DNA from: an uncultured Mollicutes bacterium
GTDB lineage: Bacteria > Bacillota_I > Bacilli_A > RFN20 > CAG-826
Reading direction: 5' to 3'
NCBI GenBank assembly: GCA_937893635.1
Contig: CALBGF010000096.1
Span: 1 to 6,761, forward strand
DNA length: 6,761 nt
Position numbers and translations under genes: made by a program. Below are positions 1-5,936 of the stretch, piece by piece; positions within the stretch are counted from its first letter, which is position 1, and each line of letters begins with the position of its first letter. The notes below the pieces were generated by a model, which saw only the letters and a program-made list of their open reading frames with translations, searched no databases and was not told the origin of the DNA.

Positions 1-82
1 TTACAAATGCCGCAATTTAAAAAGTGAACTTCATTAATTGGAAATCCAACTAAATTAGTTCACTATATAATTATTATAAACT
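1..82. other. Left-edge non-coding stretch downstream of pgcA
   Basis: This stretch holds the pgcA terminator (listed separately) and about 18 bases beyond it. All three plus-strand frames stop early (stops at 18-20, 25-27 and 35-37). A plus-strand gene could therefore end here, converging on pgcA, but 18-35 bases are too few to identify one. I see no other gene or site. Confidence 0.5.
19..64 (-). terminator. Two-tier intrinsic terminator after pgcA
   Basis: Read on the minus strand, the arms AGTGAACT and AGTTCACT (57-64 and 23-30) pair over 8 bp. Inside them, after a 3x3 internal loop, TTAGTTGG pairs with CCAATTAA (one G-T pair) around the four-base loop ATTT. A short T run (bases 19-22 on the complement) follows directly. 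The hairpin starts 18 bases after the pgcA stop codon, so it most likely ends the whole five-gene transcript. The T run is short, so efficiency is uncertain. On the plus strand no T run follows it. Confidence 0.75.
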
Positions 83-1792
83 TTATTCAATTCCTAAGAT
101 TTTTAATAAATCTTTATGTAAAGTTGCTGGTAAATCTTTAACAAGTTCTTTATCTTTATCATTTACGCCATAATAGAATTTGCATTTTGGTTCAGTTCCA
201 CTAGGACGTACACAAATGATTTTATCTTCGCCCATGTAGAATTTTAAGACATTAGATTTAGGAAGTGTAAGCACTTCTTTTGTTCCATCTTCATTTGTAG
301 CAACACTATTTTCATAATCTTCAATTCTTGTAACTTTAAATCCAGCAATAGAAGTAATTCCTTTACGTAAATCTTCCATTAATTTATCCATCTTTGCTGG
401 TCCTTCTGCACCTTTAAAAGCAATTGAGAATTGTGTATCATGGTAATAATTGAATTTTTGTTGTAATTCATCCATAACTACATCTAATGTTTTTCCATGT
501 CTTAAATAGAATAAAGTCATTTCTACGATCATAAGTAAAGCTTGTTGCGCATCCTTATCACGAGCAAAAGGTTTAATTAAGCAACCATATGATTCTTCAT
601 AACCAAATTCATAATGTGGTCCGTTATTTTTAAGTGCTAAATCAACTGCATCACCAATAAACTTGAATCCAGTTAATAAAGATTCAGTTTTAACGCCATA
701 TGAAGCAGCAATTTTAGTACCAAATGTTGATGTAACAATGGTGTTATACATAATGCCATTTTTAGAAAGTAAACCTTTTTCTTTACGTTCTCCTAATATG
801 TAATTAATTAATAAAGCGCCTGATTGGTTACCAGTGAGTAATTCAAATTCGTTATGAGAATTTTTAAAAGCAACACCCACTCTATCAGCATCTGGATCAG
901 TCATAACAATTAAATCTGCATCTAATTCTTTAGCTAATTTTAATGGTTCAATATAAGCTTTAGGTTCTTCTGGATTTGGAGATAAAGTATTTGAAAAATC
1001 AGGATCTGGAGTACATTGACTTAATACAGGGAAAATATTATCTTTATAACCAGCTTTTTCAAATATTTTCATAGCAGGTATATAACTTGTTCCGTGTTGT
1101 GGAGTATAAACTACTTTAAATCCTTTTTTATCTAAATCCGGATTTAAACGAATGCTTAATACTTCTTCAACATAACGATTATCAATTGTATCATCTAAAA
1201 TAACATTCTTTCCTGGAACTTCTGCTTTTTTATAAGTAACTGATAATTCATCAGGTAAAGTAGCAAGTATTTCAAGTAATCTTTCAATACGATAAGGCAC
1301 TAATTGACAACCATTTTCATCATAAACTTTATAACCATTATATTCACGTGGGTTATGACTTGCTGTAATCATAACGCCCCCAACAGCCTTTAATTCACGA
1401 ACCGCAAATGAAAGCTCTGGAGTTGGACGTAAACTATCAAAAATAAATGTATTAATTCCCATTTCATTTAGTGTCTTTGCGGTATCTAAAGTAAATTCAC
1501 GGGACATGTGACGGTTATCATGCGAGATAACGACACCACTGGTTTTAGCATTAGGGAATTTTTCAAGTAAGTACATGCCAAATGCCACTGTTGATTTGCG
1601 AACAGTAAAGATATTAAGACGATTAGTACCTGGGCCTAAAATACCACGCATTCCAGCTGTACCAAACTCTGCATCTTTAAAGAATGCATCATTTTTCTCA
1701 TCTTCACTCATAGATAAAATTTCTTTTTTGGTTTTTTCATCAACAACGGGCGAGTTTAACCAACGTTGATAATTTGTTTCAATAATACTCAT
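83..1792 (-). CDS. pgcA: Phosphoglucomutase / phosphomannomutase (alpha-D-phosphohexomutase)
   Basis: Predicted cytosolic enzyme of 569 residues that interconverts glucose-6-phosphate and glucose-1-phosphate, feeding UDP-glucose for glycolipids, cell-surface polymers or glycogen; some relatives also use mannose phosphates. All four signature loops of the alpha-D-phosphohexomutase superfamily are present: TASHNP at 143-148, whose Ser145 should carry the catalytic phosphate; DPDADR at 299-304, the Mg-binding loop; GYEES at 397-401, the sugar-binding loop; and RPSGTEPK at 529-536, the phosphate-binding loop. The N-terminal FGTAGMRG (43-50) and the length match Bacillus PgcA (about 580 residues). 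ATG is preceded by GAGAG at 10 bases spacing, inside the end of the upstream gene, whose stop lies one base away, so translation is probably coupled. It is the last gene of the operon. The gene looks intact. Exact substrate preference (glucose or mannose) cannot be read from sequence alone. Confidence 0.95.
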   Translation of the reverse strand: MSIIETNYQRWLNSPVVDEKTKKEILSMSEDEKNDAFFKDAEFGTAGMRGILGPGTNRLNIFTVRKSTVAFGMYLLEKFPNAKTSGVVISHDNRHMSREFTLDTAKTLNEMGINTFIFDSLRPTPELSFAVRELKAVGGVMITASHNPREYNGYKVYDENGCQLVPYRIERLLEILATLPDELSVTYKKAEVPGKNVILDDTIDNRYVEEVLSIRLNPDLDKKGFKVVYTPQHGTSYIPAMKIFEKAGYKDNIFPVLSQCTPDPDFSNTLSPNPEEPKAYIEPLKLAKELDADLIVMTDPDADRVGVAFKNSHNEFELLTGNQSGALLINYILGERKEKGLLSKNGIMYNTIVTSTFGTKIAASYGVKTESLLTGFKFIGDAVDLALKNNGPHYEFGYEESYGCLIKPFARDKDAQQALLMIVEMTLFYLRHGKTLDVVMDELQQKFNYYHDTQFSIAFKGAEGPAKMDKLMEDLRKGITSIAGFKVTRIEDYENSVATNEDGTKEVLTLPKSNVLKFYMGEDKIICVRPSGTEPKCKFYYGVNDKDKELVKDLPATLHKDLLKILGIE

Positions 1793-1793
1793 T

Positions 1794-2483
1794 TTATATT
1801 TTCTCTCTTTCCTCTATAAATTTTACTAGATTTCTAAATCTTTTTAAACGATTTTCATAATTTAAAAATCGTAGCCAAGCAAAAAAGTATTCGTTATCTT
1901 CAAAGTCAATGGCAAATTTGGTGATATTAACATCACTACTCATTACTTCTAAAAAAGACTTTGGAGTAATATATGGCTTACCATTATATACTAAAACTTT
2001 TGACTTAGATAAGTCAAATGCTAATGTAAAATATGCCTTATTCGGATTGGTTATTACCATTTCTTCCGCTTTTTTTATAGCTAAGTAATTTTCTTTAGAA
2101 ATAGTATTTAAACCTTGCAATTCATATACATAAGATAATAATCTAAATTTAATTAAATCCATAAGGTAAACATCTACAACTGGACCATAATTAATCATTC
2201 TTTCACCTAGATTTTCTAATTTATCAAAACGATATCCATGATACCTAAGTGTCATATATGGACAAAACAAATAACTAACTTTAAACACAAATTCATCATC
2301 ATCGACAATATCTTGTAGTTGTACGAATTTTTGATATAAATAAGGTTCATTTTCTTTTAATGATTTTTGAAAATCATCACGAATTATTAAGCTAAATGCT
2401 AAATCTGGATATTTATACATATTTTGACCTAATTCAATTAAATTAGTAATATGTAAATCATCAAAATACACATCTAAATCCAT
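1794..2483 (-). CDS. Soluble protein of unknown function, 229 residues
   Basis: I do not recognise this protein. The start chosen is the ATG at 2483-2481. It has a strong AGGCGG ribosome site nine bases upstream, and its A is shared with the TAA stop of the upstream gene (TAATG), a coupling arrangement. An ATG 11 codons further upstream would give 240 residues but lacks a comparable site. There is no signal peptide or membrane segment. The N-terminus is acidic (MDLDVYFDD), the middle is rich in Tyr, Leu and Phe, and the end (210-229) is a charged, probably helical tail. Residues 165-205 (VYNGKPYITPKSF, then FFAWLRFLNY) have a pattern of hydrophobic strand, G-K-P turn, helix and Trp-Leu that I associate loosely with a small domain in bacterial effector-like proteins; this is a weak impression. 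It follows two membrane-protein genes and precedes pgcA by one base, so it may be the cytosolic partner of those membrane proteins. Confidence 0.8.
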   Translation of the reverse strand: MDLDVYFDDLHITNLIELGQNMYKYPDLAFSLIIRDDFQKSLKENEPYLYQKFVQLQDIVDDDEFVFKVSYLFCPYMTLRYHGYRFDKLENLGERMINYGPVVDVYLMDLIKFRLLSYVYELQGLNTISKENYLAIKKAEEMVITNPNKAYFTLAFDLSKSKVLVYNGKPYITPKSFLEVMSSDVNITKFAIDFEDNEYFFAWLRFLNYENRLKRFRNLVKFIEEREKI

Positions 2484-3571
2484 TAAATAACACCGCCTTT
2501 CAAATAAGAAATGCACATAATAACTGCGTAACCTATTAATGATAATAAAAATAAAACTAATATAGTTAAGCGAATAATGTTTATAGCGTTAATTGTGGAT
2601 TCTTTATACTTCTTTTCACTAATATTTACTTTTGATTCTAAAAACAAAATAATTCTTCGATAATTTGCTAGATAGTTTACTTTAGTAATTAAAGTTTTAA
2701 CTTTACTTTTATCTTTAATCGCCTCTAATAAAGCTTTTTTAATTTTAAATATTGAATCTTCCAAACCTTTAACTGATAAATAAGCATGGCTCTTTAAATA
2801 TGTATAGCAATACTTTTTTTCATCAAAATAACTTTCTTCCATACGAATATTTAGTAATTCTCCTGCTTCTAACAAGAACAAGAAAATTACAAAGAATAGG
2901 AAAAAGTAACTAGAAACACTATGACCTAATAAAACAGTATTTATAAATTTTGAAGAAGAAAATATACTAACAAAAAAGACAATATTGCCTAATATAATTA
3001 GAATAGGATAAATTAATCCTCTTTTAAATATAGAAAATCGTTTTCCTTTAAACGAATATTTATTGCGCTTGCTTATTAAAAAATTAACTTTATCAATAAT
3101 AATTTCTTGCGCATCTTCCGCCCATTTTTTAGTTATTTCATTAGTAACTTTAATTTTATCTTTATTAGATATTTCTTCGTTAGTAATTAATTCATCAATA
3201 GTCATTTCCTTGTTATGATAATAGCAAGGAAGCTCTCCAATCATTGTAATATTAGTATTCATTTCCATCGGATTAAACATGATAGGATTAATGAAATATT
3301 TTGGTTGTGAAATTTGATATAAATAATCCACTTTAGCGCGAGCAATAAAAGCGTCCTTAATAGATGTAATTTTATTAATACTTAATTCTTCATATTCTTT
3401 TAAAAACTTTTCCGTATATGGCACTTGATATTTGGATGCCATTTCCACGTTAATAACTAATTGTTTATAATGTTCGCTATTTTCAATTTCACTTAAAACT
3501 GCTTGAATATGTTTACTTACATCCACTTCAAACATCTCGGATAACAACAATATTTTTTCTCTAGGGTTCAT
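2483..3571 (-). CDS. Membrane protein of unknown function, 3 predicted TM segments, 362 residues
   Basis: I do not recognise a family. The first 180 residues are soluble and largely helical, with charged stretches (EYEEL, KDKIKVTNEITKKW). Two hydrophobic segments follow, at about 186-205 and 218-236. A soluble stretch (240-330) rich in Lys and Tyr comes next, then a third hydrophobic segment at about 332-354 and a short tail. There is no signal peptide, so the N-terminal part is probably cytosolic; with three crossings the short C-terminal tail would lie outside. The ATG overlaps the TGA stop of the upstream membrane-protein gene (ATGA), with GGGGTGA four bases upstream of the ATG matching the 16S tail, so the two are probably translated in a coupled way. 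Its own stop overlaps the next ATG by one base. This tight order suggests the three products are made together and may form one complex, which is inference only. Confidence 0.82.
   Translation of the reverse strand: MNPREKILLLSEMFEVDVSKHIQAVLSEIENSEHYKQLVINVEMASKYQVPYTEKFLKEYEELSINKITSIKDAFIARAKVDYLYQISQPKYFINPIMFNPMEMNTNITMIGELPCYYHNKEMTIDELITNEEISNKDKIKVTNEITKKWAEDAQEIIIDKVNFLISKRNKYSFKGKRFSIFKRGLIYPILIILGNIVFFVSIFSSSKFINTVLLGHSVSSYFFLFFVIFLFLLEAGELLNIRMEESYFDEKKYCYTYLKSHAYLSVKGLEDSIFKIKKALLEAIKDKSKVKTLITKVNYLANYRRIILFLESKVNISEKKYKESTINAINIIRLTILVLFLLSLIGYAVIMCISYLKGGVI
2493..2500 (-). promoter_or_regulatory. Ribosome binding site deciding the start of the 229-residue gene
   Basis: On the minus strand this reads AAAGGCGG, with nine bases between AGGCGG and the ATG at 2483. 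It lies inside the last codons of the upstream membrane-protein gene. It also lies downstream of the alternative ATG at 2516, so it favours the shorter product. Confidence 0.75.
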
Positions 3572-4083
3572 GATCTCACCCCAAATCCAATACGAAATAA
3601 TGGTTCTAATAAACCAAATGGCAATTTAGCAGCATGATTTAATATTGCTAAAACATAAATTATCATTATATTTAAAGAAATAAATAACAATGATTTCCAA
3701 AGTACCGCTTCATTTAATAAAGTTCTTTCTTCATGTTTTGATAAAAGTATTGGTGGCTTATATGGAACAAACCTTCTTAATAAAGCATAAAGCATTAACC
3801 AAGCCACAAATAATTGTAAAAGTACAATTAATCCCGCAATAAAGACAATAAAATTAGGATTAGTTGCGCTTGTTGTTAAATTTAATGAACGAACTAAATC
3901 AATAAAAAAATCTTCAATTTGATTATTAAATACATAATTATCAAATACCTTTAAAAGCATGGCAAATAAATCCACCATTAAAAGTGATGTGGCAATAACG
4001 CGCGATTTAAAAACATTTGCAAAAACAACTGCAACTATAACAATAATATTTATCAATAATAAAATTAAAGATAACGATATCAT
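3568..4083 (-). CDS. Membrane protein of unknown function, 4 predicted TM segments, 171 residues
   Basis: This is a very hydrophobic small protein with segments at about 4-23, 29-48, 78-102 and 129-148. Between TM3 and TM4 lies a basic then charged loop (LLRRFVPYKP, SKHEER), and the loop between TM2 and TM3 is acidic (NNQIEDFFIDLV). By the positive-inside rule the TM3-TM4 loop should be cytosolic, but with an even number of crossings the placement of the termini is uncertain. The start has a clear AGGAG ribosome site six bases before the ATG, overlapping the stop of the rlu-type gene, which ends only nine bases upstream. The TGA stop overlaps the next gene's ATG. Size and TM number resemble CvpA, but I see no CvpA sequence motif and do not assign it. 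It is probably the membrane partner of the next gene's product. Confidence 0.82.
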   Translation of the reverse strand: MISLSLILLLINIIVIVAVVFANVFKSRVIATSLLMVDLFAMLLKVFDNYVFNNQIEDFFIDLVRSLNLTTSATNPNFIVFIAGLIVLLQLFVAWLMLYALLRRFVPYKPPILLSKHEERTLLNEAVLWKSLLFISLNIMIIYVLAILNHAAKLPFGLLEPLFRIGFGVRS

Positions 4084-4092
4084 GTTCTTCTC

Positions 4093-5058
4093 CTACGCTA
4101 ATTTACTTAAGATATCTTTTTCTTCTTTTGGTAAATTTGCAACAAAACATTTATTGGATAAATAACTTAATTCACCTGAAACATTTTTAAATTCAATTTT
4201 ATGGGCATGCAAAAATTGATTTTCAAAATTAAATGTATCTTTGAAATATCTATTAGTAGTAAAATCGCCATATTTTCCATCGCCCACAACTGGATGATGA
4301 ATATAAAGCATATGAGCACGAATTTGATGAGTTCTACCAGTTAAAATTCTTATTTTTAATAATGTGTAATTTTCAAATTTCTCTTCAATATCATAAATTG
4401 TAGTGGCACTTTTAGCAAATGAAGAATGAAAATCAACTTTCACTAATCCACTTGCGGCATCTTTAAACAAAGGAGCGTCAATTGTGCCTCCTTTATTAAC
4501 TTTTCCAACTACTAAAGTCAAATATTCTTTTTCTAATGTTTCTTTATCTTTAAATAATTCTAATAGGCATTGTAAAGCTTTAATAGTTTTACCAAAAACC
4601 ACTAATCCAGAAGTATTACGATCAATACGATGTGCCGGAGCGGGTGTAAATCCTTGTGATGTTTTAGGATTATATTCACCTTTTGCGTATAAATAACTTA
4701 ACACTTGATTTGATAATGTCATTCTCTTTTCTTTTTCATCACCATGAACAAGTAATCCGCGTGGTTTATTAACTATTAAAATATTATTATCTTCATAAAT
4801 GATTTCATGATTAAATTTAATTGATTCAATTGGCCGAGGATTATTAAATTCTTTTAATTGTTCGTCAGTTACATAAATTCGCATAACATCATCTTTTTTT
4901 AAGATATAATCGATAGTAATCCAATGTCCATTAATCTTTACATCTTTTTTTCGGAAAATACGATAAATAAAAGAAAGTGGGGCGTCATTTAAAAACTTGC
5001 GAACAAATTTATCCGCTCGTTGTCCTTCATTTTCTTTGGTTATTAATATTTCTTGCAT
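4093..5058 (-). CDS. RluC/RluD-family 23S rRNA pseudouridine synthase with S4 domain
   Basis: Predicted cytosolic enzyme that isomerises uridine to pseudouridine in RNA, most likely 23S rRNA. The 321-residue product has an N-terminal S4 RNA-binding domain (about 12-60, starting EGQRADKFVRKFL) followed by the RluA-type catalytic domain. Visible motifs are HRIDRNTSGL at 143-152 with the catalytic Asp146, GRTHQIRAH at 241-249, HPVVGDGKYG at 255-264, and the late FLHAHKIEF. The HRIDR form and S4 domain fit RluC or RluD; which uridines are modified cannot be told, so no symbol is given. Three starts are possible: GTG at 5067, ATG at 5064 and ATG at 5058. Only the last has a well-spaced ribosome site (GAGAG, eight bases), and the predicted transcript begins near 5074, so 5058 is chosen. 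It is the first gene of the operon, behind a promoter with a palindrome over its -10. Confidence 0.92.
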   Translation of the reverse strand: MQEILITKENEGQRADKFVRKFLNDAPLSFIYRIFRKKDVKINGHWITIDYILKKDDVMRIYVTDEQLKEFNNPRPIESIKFNHEIIYEDNNILIVNKPRGLLVHGDEKEKRMTLSNQVLSYLYAKGEYNPKTSQGFTPAPAHRIDRNTSGLVVFGKTIKALQCLLELFKDKETLEKEYLTLVVGKVNKGGTIDAPLFKDAASGLVKVDFHSSFAKSATTIYDIEEKFENYTLLKIRILTGRTHQIRAHMLYIHHPVVGDGKYGDFTTNRYFKDTFNFENQFLHAHKIEFKNVSGELSYLSNKCFVANLPKEEKDILSKLA

Positions 5059-5066
5059 ACTCATCA

Positions 5067-5074
5067 CTCTCTTC
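5067..5074 (-). promoter_or_regulatory. Ribosome binding site deciding the start of the pseudouridine synthase
   Basis: The minus strand reads GAAGAGAG, with eight bases to the ATG at 5058 but only two to the ATG at 5064. It would overlap the GTG at 5067. It therefore supports the 321-residue start. It lies at the very beginning of the predicted transcript. Confidence 0.6.
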
Positions 5075-5080
5075 GCTAAT

Positions 5081-5104
5081 ATTATGACTTAAATAAGTCA
5101 TAAT
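5081..5104. promoter_or_regulatory. Operator-like perfect inverted repeat (11-2-11)
   Basis: ATTATGACTTA (5081-5091) and TAAGTCATAAT (5094-5104) are exact reverse complements around AA. The repeat covers the -10 box and the whole spacer of the operon promoter, so a dimeric repressor bound here would block RNA polymerase. No T run follows on either strand, so it is not an intrinsic terminator. I do not recognise the consensus of a specific regulator. Its right arm ends 12 bp before the -35 of the divergent tRNA promoter. Confidence 0.65.
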
Positions 5105-5109
5105 TGCAA
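5081..5109 (-). promoter_or_regulatory. Promoter of the five-gene operon
   Basis: On the minus strand a -35-like TTGCAA (5104-5109, 4 of 6 matches to TTGACA) is followed after exactly 17 bases by CATAAT (5081-5086, 5 of 6 matches to TATAAT). Transcription would begin near 5074, giving a leader of about 16 bases before the pseudouridine synthase ATG. No other good promoter was seen between there and pgcA. Confidence 0.6.
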
Positions 5110-5116
5110 AAAAATA

Positions 5117-5145
5117 ATGACAAAAGTGAAAAATAATGATACAAT
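5117..5145 (+). promoter_or_regulatory. Extended -10 promoter of tRNA-Ser
   Basis: ATGACA (5117-5122, 5 of 6 matches to the -35) is followed after 17 bases by TACAAT (5140-5145, 5 of 6), with the extended element TG one base before it. Transcription should begin around 5152, a few bases before the mature tRNA 5' end at 5157. Confidence 0.75.
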
Positions 5146-5156
5146 TATCAAGCGTT

Positions 5157-5247
5157 GGAGAATTACCCAAGTGGTTGAAGGGGCGGGCTTGGAAAGCTCG
5201 TAGGCTTGTAACAGGGCGCTAGGGTTCAAATCCCTAATTCTCCGCCA
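5157..5247 (+). tRNA. tRNA-Ser, anticodon GGA, CCA encoded
   Basis: This is a class II tRNA of 91 bases. The acceptor stem pairs GGAGAAT (5157-5163) with ATTCTCC (5237-5243), followed by discriminator G and an encoded CCA. The D arm uses CCC and GGG around a loop with the conserved GG. The anticodon stem is 5184-5188 with 5196-5200; the loop TTGGAAA gives anticodon GGA (5191-5193), reading UCC and UCU. The long variable arm (about 5201-5219) is typical of serine tRNAs. The T arm TAGGG/CCCTA encloses TTCAAAT. It has its own promoter and terminator and is divergent from the operon to its left. Confidence 0.97.
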
Positions 5248-5258
5248 GGAAAAATATT

Positions 5259-5290
5259 AAGTTTGGCACAAAATTTGTCAAACTTTTTTT
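5259..5290 (+). terminator. Intrinsic terminator of tRNA-Ser
   Basis: AAGTTTGGCA (5259-5268) pairs with TGTCAAACTT (5276-5285) over 10 bp with one G-T pair and a seven-base loop, running into seven T residues (5284-5290). It starts 11 bases after the encoded CCA. Confidence 0.9.
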
Positions 5291-5334
5291 ATATCTATAA
5301 TTATGATTTATCTTATTAGTTCTGCAATTAATTT

Positions 5335-5364
5335 TTAACATTTTACATAATTCTATGATATAAT
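5335..5364 (+). promoter_or_regulatory. Promoter of the small two-TM protein gene
   Basis: TTAACA (5335-5340, 5 of 6 matches to the -35) is followed after 18 bases by a perfect TATAAT (5359-5364) with an extended TG one base before it. Transcription should begin near 5371, leaving a leader of about 80 bases before the ATG at 5450. An alternative -35, TTTACA at 5342-5347, is only 11 bases from the -10 and is unlikely. Confidence 0.75.
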
Positions 5365-5389
5365 TTTTTAGCGGAAGCAAAAATTGTGA

Positions 5390-5435
5390 CCTTTAATATT
5401 TAAAAATCATTATAAGTATTATAAAAATTTAAAGG
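5390..5435 (+). promoter_or_regulatory. Possible leader hairpin hiding the ribosome site
   Basis: In the predicted leader, CCTTTAA (5390-5396) is the exact complement of TTAAAGG (5429-5435), which includes most of the AAAGGAG ribosome site of the following gene. Pairing would hide that site. The intervening bases are almost all A and T and could form weaker pairs. Seven complementary bases in such AT-rich sequence may be chance, though both arms carry the rare GG/CC pair. No known riboswitch or T-box consensus is visible. Confidence 0.25.
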
Positions 5436-5449
5436 AGAAAAAGATTATT

Positions 5450-5887
5450 ATGAATTATAAAGCAACAAGTCAATATAAATGGTTTCGTAATCGTTTCTTT
5501 TTTCATTTATTTTCTGCATGTGTATGGCTAATAGTTATTGTTTTATGTTTTTTATTAACTCTATTAGACACTGAAGTAGATCTTAAAGATTTTGCAATTT
5601 TCTTTCTTAGATTCGGATGCGCTCTTGTCGCAATAGTATGTGGCTCAATTATTATATATTACGGCGTAAAACTACTAAATTTATCTAAAGATAATTATGA
5701 AATAAAAGAAGTAACGATTTTAAATGTTTATGAAATTTCAACAAAAAAAATCGGATTAACCATTTTAACTGAAGCAAATGAAAAGGCTGAAATTGTAATA
5801 TATAAATTATTTTTAGATCACGCAATTTCTTTAAAAAATGGCATAAAAATAAATGTTCTTGTAAGTAATTCTAATATTCTACTTTAA
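5450..5887 (+). CDS. Small two-TM membrane protein of unknown function, 145 residues
   Basis: I do not recognise this protein. A basic, aromatic N-terminus (residues 1-18, Lys, Arg, Phe) precedes two hydrophobic segments, about 19-39 and 50-72, separated by an acidic turn (DTEVDLKD). The remaining 70 residues alternate hydrophobic and polar (VTILNVYEI, LTILTEANEKAEIVIYKL, GIKINVLVSN), suggesting a small beta-rich domain. The basic start implies a cytosolic N-terminus, and with two crossings the beta domain would also be cytosolic. The ATG follows AAAGGAG at 12 bases, a rather long spacing; no better start is visible. It has its own promoter, so it is a single-gene unit, and it converges on the Fic gene with 49 bases between the stops. 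No clear T-run terminator follows it on the plus strand. Confidence 0.8.
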   Translation: MNYKATSQYKWFRNRFFFHLFSACVWLIVIVLCFLLTLLDTEVDLKDFAIFFLRFGCALVAIVCGSIIIYYGVKLLNLSKDNYEIKEVTILNVYEISTKKIGLTILTEANEKAEIVIYKLFLDHAISLKNGIKINVLVSNSNILL

Positions 5888-5905
5888 TTATTAAAAACAT
5901 TTGAG

Positions 5906-5931
5906 AAGAAAAAGCGCTTATAACAAGCGCT
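5906..5931 (-). terminator. Intrinsic terminator of the fic gene
   Basis: On the minus strand AGCGCTT (5925-5931) and AAGCGCT (5913-5919) pair perfectly over 7 bp around a five-base loop, followed by TTTT, C and TT. It begins five bases after the Fic stop codon. An outer 6-bp pair, TTTGAG (5900-5905) with CTCAAA (5936-5941), could extend the hairpin and might help end the opposing plus-strand transcript too, although that strand lacks a T run. Confidence 0.8.
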
Positions 5932-5936
5932 GGAAC

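Noticed and set aside
1575..1769. Plus-strand open frame of 64 codons
   Set aside because: It is antisense within the well-supported pgcA coding region, with no ribosome site or recognisable product.
2484..2516. Eleven-codon N-terminal extension of the 229-residue protein from the ATG at 2516
   Set aside because: It would lie wholly inside the upstream gene and has no comparable ribosome site, whereas AAAGGCGG sits correctly before the ATG at 2483.
3568..4083. CvpA family assignment for the 4-TM protein
   Set aside because: Length and TM count fit, but the N-terminal glycine/arginine pattern and the late NRLLG-type motif expected for CvpA are not visible.
3959..4165. Plus-strand open frame of 68 codons
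   Set aside because: It is antisense to the ends of two supported minus-strand genes and spans their junction; the product looks like low-complexity noise.
4484..4696. Plus-strand open frame of 70 codons
   Set aside because: It is antisense to the catalytic region of the pseudouridine synthase, whose motifs make the minus-strand reading certain.
5059..5067. Upstream GTG (5067) and ATG (5064) starts of the pseudouridine synthase
   Set aside because: The GTG overlaps the only ribosome site and the ATG at 5064 is two bases from it; the predicted transcript starts only about seven bases before the GTG.
5220..5247. tRNA-Ser 3' end as an integration site for a mobile element
   Set aside because: No second copy of the tRNA 3' end, no integrase gene and no element-like genes are seen in the window.
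5371..5449. Riboswitch or T-box leader
   Set aside because: No specifier or T-box sequence and no known aptamer core is visible, and there is no terminator hairpin before the gene.
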